Source: Carposina sasakii (taxonomy: Eukaryota > Arthropoda > Insecta > Lepidoptera > Carposinidae). From it: a DNA stretch of 64,000 bases. Under the pieces are notes generated by a model. That model worked only from the letters and a program-made list of their open reading frames with translations. It was not told the DNA's origin and did not search any database. The stretch spans positions 8,067,501-8,131,500 of the forward strand of contig CP053159.1 in assembly GCA_014607495.2 (NCBI GenBank), written 5' to 3'. The position numbers and the translations under genes are program-made. Below are positions 46,114 through 57,600 of this stretch, one piece after another (position 1 is the stretch's first letter; each line of letters opens with the position of its first letter).

Positions 46114-46116
46114 GTA

Positions 46117-47175
46117 TTGTAAATTAGAAACCGTCGGAATTTTAACCTAGACATAATTCTCGCCTAAACTCTGTAATCCAACTAATCCTGTCAACGTCAA
46201 AATTATTTCTACAACATGATCCTTCATAAAGCAAAGGTACATTTTTTTAATTTGTTGTCCATTTTTACAACCTTAGATGAAATGGAAGATGATTATAACT
46301 GAATATTCTGTACTTAAGTAGTGCTCCACCACAGAATATGATATACGAGGGATAAACGGTCCATTTATGGCGCAGAAATGGAGTATAATTGCCTTCAAGA
46401 TCTTATCATAAGATGTAGAGGTAAAAGATGTGAGCTTTTATTCTCCTATCCTTGTATTGTTAGGGATAGTTCTAAGTGGCTTGTTTGAGTATATGGACAA
46501 CTATTCTTATGAAATTATCTTTCACAGGTAAATGAGCTTTAGACGTGACTAGCCCAACAGCGACAACAAAATAGGTAAATTATATAGTAATAAATAAATG
46601 CAAAAAATTGCTAAAATAACTGGAGGTATATATTTTATTTTATAGATATTTATTCATAATAATTAGTGTTGATTACTATGTATGGAATTTAAATGTAACC
46701 TTATTGTCTCGATCGTAATGGGAAAAACATGTTCAAAGAAAGAGTTACCCGAAACTATAGTTTTTTTGAGATAATGTTAGTAGCAGTCGCCTTCGTTTAC
46801 CATAAGAAGATTATTATTACTTGCACATTTATGGCCAACTTTAATAGCAGAGATGAAAAATAATCTCATATAGGTATATATTTTGTGTGAAAGAAATCAA
46901 AAATTAAATTTAAGATATGCTATAATATCTTTCAGATCGGTTATTAGAATTGCCTGTTAAAGAAAAAATGATAATCTGACATAAAAGATGTAATTAACGT
47001 TCATAATAAACTTTTTACAAATTTTAAACCAGAAGAAGATAAATTGAGACAAATTGTAGATTGAAATAGAGGGTAATAAAACGTCTGATGCTAATTAGGG
47101 GTCGAGAATTCTTGGTTTACAGAGTTTAGGCGAGGATTATGTCTAAGTTAAATTCCGACGGTTTCTAATTTACAA
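46117..47175. mobile_element. 1.06-kb TIR element without transposase
   Basis: The left end TTGTAAATTAGAAACCGTCG and the right end are reverse complements over about 64 bases with a few mismatches. GTA flanks both sides (46114-46116, 47176-47178), a 3-bp duplication. The AT-rich 900-bp interior has no long frame. A 3-bp duplication is seen in PIF/Harbinger-like elements, but the assignment is tentative. Confidence 0.75.
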
Positions 47176-47178
47176 GTA

Positions 47179-48133
47179 TTATAAAATGAGAATGACGAGT
47201 TTAAGCTCATTTAAAATTATTAGGAAAATTTATGAAATATTTGGGTACATATTACATCGAAATACCAACCATGGTTTTGTCTACAAAATGAATCCTAAAA
47301 ATCTTAATTATTGTTATTTTCGAAATAAATGATTTTCACCGCAACCATAATTATGATATTAGAAACAAACGTAGTCGATTCGGTTATCGCCGACCTTGTA
47401 GCGTGTGCTACGAACTACGAAACTACTACAGCACCAGTGCACGTACTCGTACTGTGAGATGATAGGACAGCCTAGGTTTTTAAATTCCATTTATTTCTAC
47501 CTACCCCAGAATCATGGATCTATCGTCAAACTTTTCCTTGCGTCTCTAAGCATCTTTACATGTGGAGATAAACATCCAATCACTTCATCAATGGTTAATT
47601 ACCGTGTAATAGTTTTCTAGGACACATAACATGTCTTTACTAATAATACTTCCATACATCAACATTAAAACTCAATTACTTTAACCCATTATTATTTCTG
47701 ATTGTTTGTGACATGAAAAGTCGTTAATGAGTCTCACCGCCCCCATGGTATCTGAAAATTTGTTGTCATTATGTCGTGTAGTTAATTGGTTTAATTCAGT
47801 TGATTACAACCATGTAAGCTACCGGTAAGTAACGTTTACATTTTCGTGATAAGAATGGACGGTAAGGCGTTTAGCGCTATTTTTTATACAAATAAAATTG
47901 TCTACCGAACATTTTATAAGTTTGGTTGAAACATCTGTTACAAATGTATATTAACATAGACTCAATGTTGCATTGGCAACACCTGTCACCTGTCACTGTC
48001 GCTGTCAAAGTATTACTGAATGAATGAATGAATATTATAGTGAATTGAATTGACGTTCACTTCAGTCGGTCGCCACTAATTTGACTCACTTCAGAACGAG
48101 GCATCTTTGAGTAAGGTTGGTGTTATTTTTATT
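47179..48133. other. Gene-free region
   Basis: GTAGCGTGTGCTACGAACTA at 47398 is a decayed repeat word shared with 6740. A (GAAT)n tract lies at 48000. No gene. Confidence 0.45.
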
Positions 48134-49745
48134 AACCGACTTCAAAAAGAGAGGTTATCAATTCGTCTGTATGTTTTTTTTTTTATTATTTTTTATATTT
48201 TTTATGTGTGTTACCTCAGAACTCCGTCATTTATGAACCGATTTCAATTTTTTTTTAATAGTTGGTCATGGTATACTTCCAGGTTGGTCCCATATTCACC
48301 ATATCAGGATCTGATGATGGGATCTTGGAGAAATCGAGGGCAATCCTCGAATATTGTAGGCACATGTAGTCTGTTTTTATACTTTTACTGAGCGTTTTGA
48401 TCACCTACATATAAAACATAACATCTGATGATGGAATCTCTAAGGAATCTAGGGATATCCTCAAATATAAAAGGCACGAGTAGTCCGTTTTTAGATTTTT
48501 ATAGAGAATTTTGGTCAGCTACACATAATATAAAGGAAACGAGGGTCTGATGATGGAGCCGCCGAAAAACAGATAGTGGAACTTTTTAGTAACAAAATCC
48601 CCCTATGGCAGGGCCTACGTCCAGTAATGGACTGCAATAGGCTTATGAAGATGAAGATAATTGTGTTAAGTCATTAAATTATATGTTGCGTTAAGCCGTG
48701 TCCGAAGTAAGATGGTTATAGAGGAAGAGGTAGACATGAAAATAACGAGATGACGGATAATAGGGATGAATGAAAAAAGAGTACCTACATATTGCACCGA
48801 CCCCAAATGATTGGGAACAGGGCAGGAAGAAGGAGTGTAATTATATGTTGCTTAAATAAGTGTGTACATGGCTGTTGTGCTGCCAAATCTCTTATATTCC
48901 TCCGAGGCGTGGTGCATGTACCGTCGCCACATACGCACTCTGGATCGATTCCACCTCAAGTGCCTCCGATCCATCATGAGAATCAGATGGTCCAACCGAG
49001 TGCGTAATACCGAAGTATTGCGAAGAGCCAATGTAAGTGCCATTGAGGCCTACTTAATGCGTCGGCAGCTTCGGTGGTGCGGTCATGTGTCTCGTATGGC
49101 GGAGGAGAGATTGGCTAAGAGCATCTTCTTTTCTGAACTAGAGAAGGGCAAGCGGAAACGCGGCGGGCAACTCCTCAGATACAAAGATGTTCAGAAAAGA
49201 CATGAAGAGATGCAATATAGATCCATCTAAATGGGAAGTTTTGTCAGCACAACGACCAGAGTGGCGCAGGACGGTGATAAAGCAAGTACACGAGTTCGAG
49301 GAGCAGCGTCAAGCTGACCTTGACGCTAAACGTGATGAACTAAAGACTCGTCCTCCTGCTGCCATTATCTATAATACAATAATGGCGCACTAACCTGTCC
49401 TCTGTGTGCGCGGGCGTTCAGGGCGAAGATTGGCTATGTAAATGTAAGCCATCTCCGAACGCATGAACGCCAACTTAGTAATATCTAGGAGTAGAAGTGG
49501 TCGCCATGACCGAAATTGGTCGGAGGTCATCATTATCATCATAATCATCATATTGTCAGACGTAAAGTTTCGAAGCCTAGTCCTTTTTCTCTTTTGTCAT
49601 GTGGCCTATTTTATATAAAAATTATATAAATCTGACAATATTATGCCTCCTAAACTTCGTACACGGCTTAACGCAATATATATTTGCCCTTTAGTTAAAT
49701 TTTACTTTAGTAAGCTCGATTTTGGGAGGAAGTCGGTTTTTCGTT
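48134..49745 (+). mobile_element. Long chimeric AACCGACTTC element, copy 1
   Basis: It starts AACCGACTTCAAAAAGAGAG and ends GGGAGGAAGTCGGTTTTTCG, with inverted termini AACCGACTTC/GAAGTCGGTT. The first 450 bases match 31-300. Then come LINE tail words (CCTACGTCCAGTAATGGACT) and a dead LINE ORF2 piece. The same combination occurs at 61056-62535, so it moved as a unit. Confidence 0.8.
48862..49480 (+). pseudogene. LINE ORF2 C-terminus captured in the chimeric element
   Basis: The piece includes [20 protein letters not shown], then [20 protein letters not shown] and HVSRM, and ends in a zinc-finger-like tail near 49400-49480 (CPLCARAF in the sister copy). This is the conserved C-terminus of a non-LTR retrotransposon ORF2. 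The frame shifts at about 49190 into the next one. No reverse-transcriptase core is present. Confidence 0.8.
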
Positions 49746-50695
49746 TTAAAAAAATTATCTAATCATGTAATGTACGAATTGTTAATAAATATATTGTTGA
49801 ACTTTTAGATTATAATTTTATTATTATCCCTATATTCTGTCACACATTATTATTCACAAGTTTTATTCACAATATTACAAGTTTTATACAATAGCTGCTT
49901 TTTATGTTTATCAACCTATAAAAAATATAGGGTAGTGACAATAGAGCACTATTTGCTCATATCAAATATTTATTCGAAGGTCTATCCATAGTATGCAATG
50001 AACCGTACATTCTATTAAAACCACTACATATTAGGTAGTAGAGGTCTTTTCAACGAATAAACTCATACATCGTACAGATAAAAATCGATTGGGCGAAAAA
50101 GGTGATTGATGAGTGAGCGGGTCAGAGCTCTCTCTAAATTTTTTACATTCTTACATATTCCAAACCCTTGCTAGATGGAGCAAATGTTTGTCATGAGTTT
50201 TTTTATTGGTATTCTTCAAGAGGTATTTCGTATTTTCAAATGACTTGGTAAAGGTTTATTTTTGACTATAGCACAGTGTATTTCTTACTAAAGGCTGGGC
50301 CATAAAAATAGGAACGGTGTCGGGATTGTTTCGCTCTGACGGTCCGTATCGACCATTGTTATTAGTTACTATACAACATTTACTGTCCATCTATGACAGA
50401 CTTGAAATGCTAGTAAGATTGATTCCAAGCTATCACTATTGGCTATACCATACGGTTTTAATTAGCTTCAGCGATACTTTTATTGGCCTGTATGACGCAA
50501 ATCCCTTGCATGATTTTGAATATTCAAACAAAGTTAGTATAACAAATAGAAATTATTTGTTACTACGTACACTTAATTATGTCCGCTTTGAACGTACAAA
50601 CCACACAATATAATAATTTATGAATACCTATGAATTCTGTCTGATTGCACAAATTTAATATCGGTCTTGATTATTATAACTAGGTAGCTGTTGAA
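49746..50695. other. Gene-free region
   Basis: A 98-codon frame at 50317-50613 begins at GTG and has no motif. Nothing else stands out. Confidence 0.45.
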
Positions 50696-50699
50696 ACAT

Positions 50700-51310
50700 A
50701 AACATTGAGGATACGAGTACCTTAGTTAATGAGTGGCAGTCTAAGTGGGACTCGTCAACCAAATTGCAGAGACTTGTACAATTTTTTCCCGTCTATATTC
50801 GAACGTTTAAAAATGCCTTAGATTGAGGTTGATCACTCTACAGCGCAGTTTCTCACTAAAAAAAAATATATCCAACAATTATCCCGTACATCAAACTTCT
50901 TATCACATTCTTTGGGAATGTGGTCTTTGCTCTAATGCCCGTAATCAAATGTTAAATTCTATTGAATCTGTCTCCAGACCGATTTATCATTATGACCTTA
51001 TCTCATCTAAGCACAATTTTCGTGCCTTTCATACCTATTATTGGCATAATAACTTATAGGTAACATAAAGTAGCCGTATGTTCCAATTGTAATAATATTG
51101 TCAGTCAGTGCTTAATGTAATATTAAGCATACCTATCTTCATACTTCACATTCTATTTTTCTATTAGTTTTAATGCTTTATAGTCGCTAGTTAGGTCCCC
51201 CCGGGATATTCTATGTTTTGTTATGCATTTTTCTGGTCGCCTCTGTTGATCCTGGCTCACAGGAGTTGCAGAGGCGGGAATGAGTGGTGGGCCAATCCCG
51301 GGTAGGTAGC
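50700..51310 (+). pseudogene. Jockey/R1-like LINE 3' fragment
   Basis: Broken frames give LVNEWQSKWDSSTKLQRL and SYHILWECGLCSNARNQMLN, the region after RNase H and the His/Cys tail (H-I-L-W-E-C) of this LINE type. A GC-rich 3' UTR (GGTCCCCCCGGGATATTC) follows to about 51310. Stops and frameshifts break it. Confidence 0.6.
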
Positions 51311-51400
51311 TGTTGCCCGCGACTCTGCCCGCATGGGCTACAAAATAATGTTACATAACTAGTTTCATCTTTGACAATAGATAACTTTCACACAAACTTT
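51305..51400 (-). mobile_element. Helitron-like fragment
   Basis: GCCCGCGACTCTGCCCGCAT and GGGCTACAAAATAATG match the GC-rich terminal part of the family in reverse. The exact CTAGT end is lost. Confidence 0.4.
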
Positions 51401-51412
51401 CATCCCCCATAT

Positions 51413-51792
51413 ACAGGGTGATTTTTGGTCGTCAACGTTCCCGAAAACTACGGAATCTCCTCATCATCACGATCATTTTTCTCCATTAAAAGCATACCTG
51501 AGAAGTGTCTGGTTTCCAAAATATTAGGGTCCAAAGTTGAGTAAATAGACTGCGTTTTTCTGCATAAATGCACATAGACGCGCGTAGCGGGATTTTTTCA
51601 CGAAAAATAATTAATATCTGTCTATAAAAAAACTAACATAAACACTAGACACTATAAATTTCGCACGATCAAGGAATTTAAAAAAAATTCAAAAAAAAAA
51701 AAACCCAGCATTTTTTTTGGCATAAACTTACTTTATTTGATGTATAGAGTACGTACCCTTCGTTAAGGGTGGCCACAAAAAACACCCTGTAG
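51413..51792 (+). mobile_element. CAGGGTG element, family B, copy 2
   Basis: It runs from TACAGGGTGATTTTTGGTCG to GCCACAAAAAACACCCTGTA. It is nearly identical to 15929-16292 over its length, apart from an A-run difference near 51690. Confidence 0.8.
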
Positions 51793-51847
51793 AGACACTT
51801 AATTTTTTAAAACATTGAATGTCAAATTTATATCTACACAAAAGCGA

Positions 51848-52037
51848 ACTCTACAAGCATCTTACTTCACAATCACAAACTTACAACATCTTTGCCAAAA
51901 TATGTGGCTTGGCCGTTGAGTTACCGCAAGAACTATTGTTTAAGAGAAAAAAAAATTACGCCCATATAAGGCTGCGTAACGACCATCCACATATTTTGGC
52001 AAAGATGTTAAATTTGTTATTGTGAAGTAAGTAGAGT
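51848..52037. mobile_element. Palindromic MITE
   Basis: ACTCTAC and TTACTTCACAAT on the left pair with ATTGTGAAGTAAGTAGAGT on the right. The arms share AACATCTTTGCCAAAATATG and its complement. The 68-codon frame across it is an artefact of the palindrome. Confidence 0.75.
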
Positions 52038-54394
52038 TGGGGGGTGTATAATAAGCTTGGCTCTACATGATATCTTATAACTTTTTAACAGTGCACGCCA
52101 AGTGGTCTCGCTCTCGTCTTGGCTACATTTTAATTATTATTATATCAAAGTTAATTATTATTATTATATTATATTTTTTCGTACGGTAGCATTTAATTAC
52201 CTAAATCTACCTGGCTTCATGGAATTTTTGGTTAAATTGTTTATTTTAAATAGGTACTTTACGCAAATACCTATTACTCTAGGCAATATTTCCTTCTAAC
52301 AAAACTTCTAGCAAAACAATCTAGGTAGGTAGTATTTCAGTGTTATTTAATACCAGTGTGTTCCCTAGAGTATTCACTCAAAGACTCAAAGGTATTGAAA
52401 TACCCAACTAAAACGGGAACAAAATACCGACAACGATGTCTATGTATCAGATACGAACATGTAGTTTCGTTCATATGACGGTAAACAAGTGTTTAGGAGT
52501 CACTCACGACAGAGTTATTACTAGCCGTGTATCCTACCATAGGTATAGGTTTTACTTGTGATGTTACTGTGATTATTTTGTGGAAGCGTTTGCTGTGCGA
52601 TGAAGCGAGTGAATTTTTCTATAAATGCTTTAATAGCTAATGGACGTTTTTCTACTAGATGACACGACCACGACACGATCGAAAAAAGCCGTGGTCGTGT
52701 TGTTGTCGTGGTCGTGGCGTGGCCGTGTCATTTAGTGGCAAAACGCCTAATAGATGACACATTTTTGTTCACACAAAAACATCAAACCAATTTTAAAGTT
52801 TAGATGGCACAGCTAAAATGTGGGATGCGCGTCGCTAAATCAAGTGGTACCAGCTGACGGTTTTGTCAAACTCTCTCGACATTTATGGGTAGCATCTATT
52901 TCAGAAGCGTTTTACAGACGATTGTAGAGCTACTAGTAAAATAAAAATTGCATTATGTCATAATTTCTTTGTGCAACTGTAATCAGCTTAAATACACATT
53001 TAAGAAACAGTTGACTTGATTAAATTAATTTAGTTTCTCAGTTGAAATGGTCGCAAGTGAGATCCGACACTTAGTAGCGCAGGGGTTGGCGTGGATTACT
53101 CCAAAACGCCTACTCCCATTGTTCAATTAGTTCGAGGACATAAAGGCGGATTAAAATCGTTAATCACCACGCTTGATCCAATGAGATTGATGGTTCTACC
53201 CATCAACTTAAATTAAATATTCTGATGGTACACACAGGCTGTATGCTTAAGTTAGTTAATGAGAAAATGTTTTGTAACTTCGCTGAGACATCGAGAATGC
53301 ACTGTTTTGTGCGCAGGGTTTTGTTCAGCAACTGTGGCTGATAGGTGATAGGTGCAGCTGTTATTCAGTATTTAAAGTGGTAATAGATATCGTCAATACT
53401 ATGTAAGTTAGTAAAAGATAAGACGAAATAATTTACCTACGTTGTGTGACGACTTAATTTATTAAGTACGAACCAACCACGAATGACCCTGCCGCCTGTC
53501 ATATGACACTGTTTTATGATTAAACGTATTCGGCACGCGTTACCTTAATGTTATAGATTTTAGAACTCGACACAAATAACGAGACGGCAGGGTTGTATAT
53601 ATACCTATAGGTGAGCTGATTGGTGACTTTAACACTGAATGGACGACTAAAATTGTTAGGTAATAAATTATCCAATAAATATCTTCACTTGAAACCTCGT
53701 AAAGATTTTTATAAGTATTATACCAATACACTTTAAAATCAATTTAATTAGTTCAAGTTATATTATTCTGGTGATGTTGCCTTTGTACTTACAGTTACTC
53801 AAATATACCGAAGGGATTAGGCTAATTCCGAGTTAATTTTGTATAAAATGTAAATTACCTTTGATTCGGTTGATACGTTCAATTTAGCGAGTAATGACTG
53901 TTACCTGACTGTAGATGACAAGTGGTAAAGAGCCGGTTACTGTATAGGTATGTACCTATATAGCATTATTGGATTTTAAAAAGTAAAATTCGAGTGATTC
54001 AAGTTCCCTATAAATACAGAGGTATTTATAGGTAACTATAAATCTTTCGTCCTCGAAGGCCCTCGCGCCTTCGAAGGTGGTATTGGTATAAATTATAATC
54101 GTTCAATGTTGAAATGATATAGAATAGATATACAGATCAATGAAAAAACCTAAAGGAATGTGTCAATCACGCATATTTATCTTTTATTTAATTCTAGAAC
54201 ACGAATAATGTCACATTTTTGAGGTTTGAATAGGATGGCCAACAGATTAAGATATCGCAACAATAAATTAAATTTTAAAAACCCTGGTTGAATGGACGAA
54301 GACACGTCTTGTTACCGCTTACAATCTAAAGCGGTCTATTTACTCGCTACATAATTATCACTATTTAGTATAAGTCACTATTCGGAAGTTCAAA
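52038..54394. other. Gene-free region with one small MITE
   Basis: No supported gene. A 106-bp inverted-repeat unit lies at 52642-52747 and is listed separately. The rest is AT-rich. Confidence 0.45.
52642..52747. mobile_element. Small TIR unit with GTCGTG-rich core
   Basis: GGACGTTTTTCTACTAGATG and its imperfect complement CATTTAGTGGCAAAACGCC bound a core of repeated GTGGTCGTG words. TAAT adjoins both ends. It is short and noncoding. Confidence 0.55.
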
Positions 54395-54445
54395 TTTCTA
54401 TTGAGGGTTCGCCCACCACCGGGCCCTAAATCCTCCGCTGACTAT
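54395..54445 (-). mobile_element. SINE alternative-body fragment
   Basis: GTTCGCCCACCACCGGGCCC and TCCTCCGCTGAC match the alternative body at 41930. It is only 50 bases long. Confidence 0.55.
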
Positions 54446-54536
54446 TTAGTACACATTTATCACAGAATATGTGAGTTAAACAGTTTTACAGAATGGGTAT
54501 TAAAGAATGGGTACATAATAAAAGATTTTTTTTTTA

Positions 54537-54542
54537 TTTATT
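54537..54542 (-). terminator. Possible polyadenylation signal of the protease gene
   Basis: AATAAA, overlapping a second copy, lies on the minus strand 135 bases after the stop codon at 54677. It is the nearest canonical signal that I see. Confidence 0.35.
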
Positions 54543-54676
54543 TGCGATGCCTTAGAATAATGATTCGCGCGAAGACCAATCATTGATCTAAGTGCGATGC
54601 ATATTTAATTTAAGTTATAGTAATGTAATGTTGAAAATACAGCTGAGAATACATACTGCGTCGATTTATCTCGTTG

Positions 54677-57600
54677 TTACTCTTCGGTGGAGAACTCACG
54701 TATACCGGAGTCAATCCATGACCTTAATTCTGATACCTTTGCGAATCCAGAAGGATGGGTTATTGAACAACGGTCAAAAACAAATGAGGTCACCCCTACT
54801 TGTACTCCATTTTCTACAAGTGGACCACCGCTGTCACCCTAAAAACAATATTTTTCTTGGTTTATTTATACAGGGTGTAACAAAAAGGGTATGTTAAGCA
54901 AAAGGCTACGTAAATAGCCCATTGTAGAAAACCTATCCACAAAATTTGAGACTCGAAATCACATGTTTATTTTTCAAGATTGTATGAAAATTTCTGAGAT
55001 ATTAAAAAATAAACATGTGATTTCGAGTCTCAAATTTTGTGGATAGGTCCTCTACAATGGGCTATTTACGTAGCTTTTCGCTTAACATACCCTTTTTGTT
55101 ACACTCTGTATATACCAATACAAATTTTAAACGGTGTTCAGTTCACGACTTTCTTTTACATCTAATAATCTATAATGTAAAAGAAAGTCGTGTTAATTAC
55201 ACTATTTATACATAACTTAAGAACGGCTATACCGATTTGGCTGAAAATTGGTGGGAAGATAGTTTAGAACCAGGAGACGGACATATGATACTTTTATCCC
55301 GGGAAAATATTCGTATCCCGGATAATTTCGACATTATTTTTTTTATGTAGTCCACGCGGACAGAGTCGTGGGCATCATTAGTAATAAATAAATGAATATA
55401 TTAATTATCTTTACAGCACAATGACCTAGTCCCAAATATCCCTAAGGTCTTTTATCACGGGTACCTAAGGTCATAGTTATAGAAACATCCAGGACTAGGA
55501 AAAAAACGTCGATACGCATCATATTCGAACCTACTTTAGTCCTAATGGCGTGGCAAGTTTCTAAAACCTATGTTTATGTTCCTCATACGACACAAAACCT
55601 TAGAGATCTTAGTGTGTAACTGGACTAATGTGTTGTGAATATTTTATTATTATTTGTATGTATGTATGTAAAGCTTATATGTACTTACAAAACATGCATT
55701 TGTTCCTTGTGCGCCCGCGCATAATACTGATCTATGCAAATTACCACTTGGAAATAATCCTGCACACTGTGCGTTGTTCATTTTGGGCAAATTAGCTCCA
55801 TGCAACTCATGGGTGGGTTGACTGCCCTGAAATTAAAACATATTTATTTGATTAAGGGTCGGTTCATATCTGACGGAAGATGCGTCGAGCGTATCTCCAG
55901 GTACAGGTAATTTTTCCTAAAGTCAGATAGCCTATCAGAGAAATAAAGTTAATGCTGTCTCTATAATGATTAAGTTTTAGAGAGATAGCATCAACTTCTT
56001 TCTTCTGTTATTAGTAGTACCTATTCACTCCACAATCATGTACGTAATGTAAGCAAGATCTATATATAAATTACATACATACATATAATCACGCCTTTAT
56101 CCTTTACGGGGTAGGCAGAGCACCAAGGGCCGATAGAACCACATGGTGCCACTTCTGACCAATTTTGAGAGTATAGTTGAGATGTACAAGTAAATCTAAA
56201 TTTAAAGTTAAGATACTCGTATAGGTATTGTCTACATAATAAATGTGATAACTCACACTTAATTGTCCATAACCACTTAAGAATAGTGCTGCCCCATCCG
56301 CTACTTCTATACCCCGTGGTTGTAACCGCACTATTTTAATTTGGCTACCAAGTACCAAATGTTGAGCTAATTTTAACAATGCAATATCATTGTATAATCT
56401 CTTTCGATCATATTGTTCGTGAGCTCTGAGTCTTGTTACTTGTACTATTGTCCCGCCTTGTGAGTGGTATCTTGACCCGGCTCGGATTTGGTAAGATGCT
56501 GGATTGGGGTCATTTCTAGAGAAAACATTAAATTAAATTAATATCAGGATTATACTGCAGGCGTGACACTACTTTTTAAATAAAATTAAATTACATATTT
56601 TAAATAAATTTAAATAAAATTTCGGGTCTGGTTTCTCATGGCGATTGTAGTTAGTGCAAGTGCCTGTTGTCGCAATTATGAGTTATCAGATCCGAGGGTC
56701 AGTGGAGGGTGTAGGGCCCGGTGGTGGGCGCACCCATAGTGAATAAAATTTTTAATTAAAATATGTACCGAAAATAATAACTAATGGTGACATAATAAGA
56801 CACATTTCAGCATGAGATAGTTGTTTTATTCTGACATACTCTCAACCGCTGCGTGCTAAAATATACCTTATAAGTAAAAATAGTTTCACAGCGAAGGTTC
56901 GATAGTAATTGCGTTTCTGACGATTTTTTTGTGCCCCCCGGCCCCGGTCCATTTGATTACACTAATTTGCCGCTGCCATGTCCGCCCTCTTATTACCTAT
57001 CTAGCAAAAGCAAAGCGTTAGCGAAAATTGTACAAAATTTGCTGATTGCTTGTCAAATTCATATTACGTAATTTTAAAGGAATTTTGACATTTTAACGCG
57101 AATATTGTACATTTTTCGCTATCGCGTTGCTATTGCAAATTAGGTACCTAATCAGGGGGCCGCCCGGCCGCTCTGCTGCCCGCAATTTTGACATTTCAAT
57201 GCGAATATTGTACAATTTTCGCTATCGCTTTGCTATTGAAAATTAGGTACCTAATCAGGGGGCCGCCCGGCCGCTCCGCTACCCGCAAAATTCGAAGCAG
57301 AGACCTTAGACCGATGAAAAATATGAAACACATTAGGTATTATAACGTGGTATCTATACTTACTCAATGCAATGAGCTGCAGATAATATGACATTTTCTG
57401 CTATGATACTTCCACCGCAAATAAATCTTTGGTTATTTAGAAGGGCGATTTGATAAGGAGCTTGTTCGATTTGAATTGGGCTGCCTCCTACTACGAGTGA
57501 GTCATTGTCTTTTGAAAAATGATTTTCAAGTGACCTTAGGTATATACGAGTAGGTGGAATTGCTGCAAATATTTCATTTCATTAATGTCATTTAGTAACT

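Noticed and set aside
50317..50613. 98-codon frame
   Set aside because: Begins only at GTG, no motif, repeat-rich surroundings.
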